The notes beneath the pieces were generated by a model. It did no database searches. It worked only from the letters and a program-made list of their open reading frames with translations, and was not told the origin of the DNA. Shown here in pieces: positions 11,897-11,929 of a DNA stretch of 11,929 nucleotides. How positions within the stretch are numbered: the stretch's first letter is position 1; every line of letters starts with the position of its first letter. This DNA is from an uncultured Agathobacter sp. (GTDB lineage Bacteria > Bacillota > Clostridia > Lachnospirales > Lachnospiraceae): the NCBI GenBank assembly GCA_934316545.1, contig CAKRDT010000038.1, positions 1-11,929 of the forward strand, in the 5' to 3' direction. Made by a program: the position numbers and the translations under genes.

Positions 11897-11929
11897 ATTT
11901 TAGACAAAATCATTGAATTTGCGAAAATC

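Noticed and set aside
1..11929. CRISPR array, tRNA, rRNA or insertion sequence
   Set aside because: I saw no regularly spaced direct repeats, no tRNA cloverleaf-like segment, no rRNA sequence and no transposase frame on either strand.

Overview
The window looks like chromosomal DNA from a spore-forming Bacillota of the class Clostridia, most probably a gut Lachnospiraceae. The reasons are a spoVA locus, sigma-G-type promoters, a glycoside hydrolase family 3 (GH3) enzyme with reversed domain order, moderate G+C, and strong Shine-Dalgarno (SD) sites. The assignment rests on gene content only. Every convincing protein gene is on the minus strand, so the window is best read from right to left.

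Right part (11.7-9.4 kb): a sporulation operon starts at a candidate sigma-G promoter and reads small membrane protein, spoVAA, spoVAB, a 111-residue unknown protein, spoVAC. Several of these genes overlap. Their products build the SpoVA channel, which moves dipicolinic acid (DPA) into the forespore and releases it at germination.

Middle part (9.4-2.4 kb): a block that looks vegetative follows. A consensus sigma-A promoter (TTGACA, 17 bp, TATAAT) precedes an orphan histidine phosphotransfer (HPt) protein. Then come a large cytoplasmic GH3 glycosidase, a 746-residue protein of unknown function with a degenerate cyclic-nucleotide-binding-like N-terminus, the tRNA methyltransferase TrmO, and adenine phosphoribosyltransferase (apt), which seems to have its own promoter. 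Between hpt and the GH3 gene is an open, protein-like frame without a proper start, perhaps a gene remnant.

Left part (2.4-0.1 kb): spoVAD and spoVAE, joined by a TAATG stop/start, follow a textbook sigma-G promoter (GAATA, 18 bp, CATACTA). The spoVA locus is therefore split between spoVAC and spoVAD by about 7 kb of apparently unrelated genes, and each half has its own forespore promoter. A TetR-family regulator with its own sigma-A-type promoter follows spoVAE.

Both ends of the window carry one copy of a G+C-rich element in inverted orientation, each pointing outward. The 69-base core matches at 67 positions. A closing stem is kept in both copies although its sequence differs, and the right copy starts about 12 bases after a sigma-A-like promoter. 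I read it as a candidate structured small RNA or dispersed repeat family; I cannot name it. The right copy's promoter resembles the tetR promoter in its spacer, which raises the possibility of shared control. This element is the strongest candidate for something undescribed, followed by the split spoVA arrangement and the 746-residue protein.
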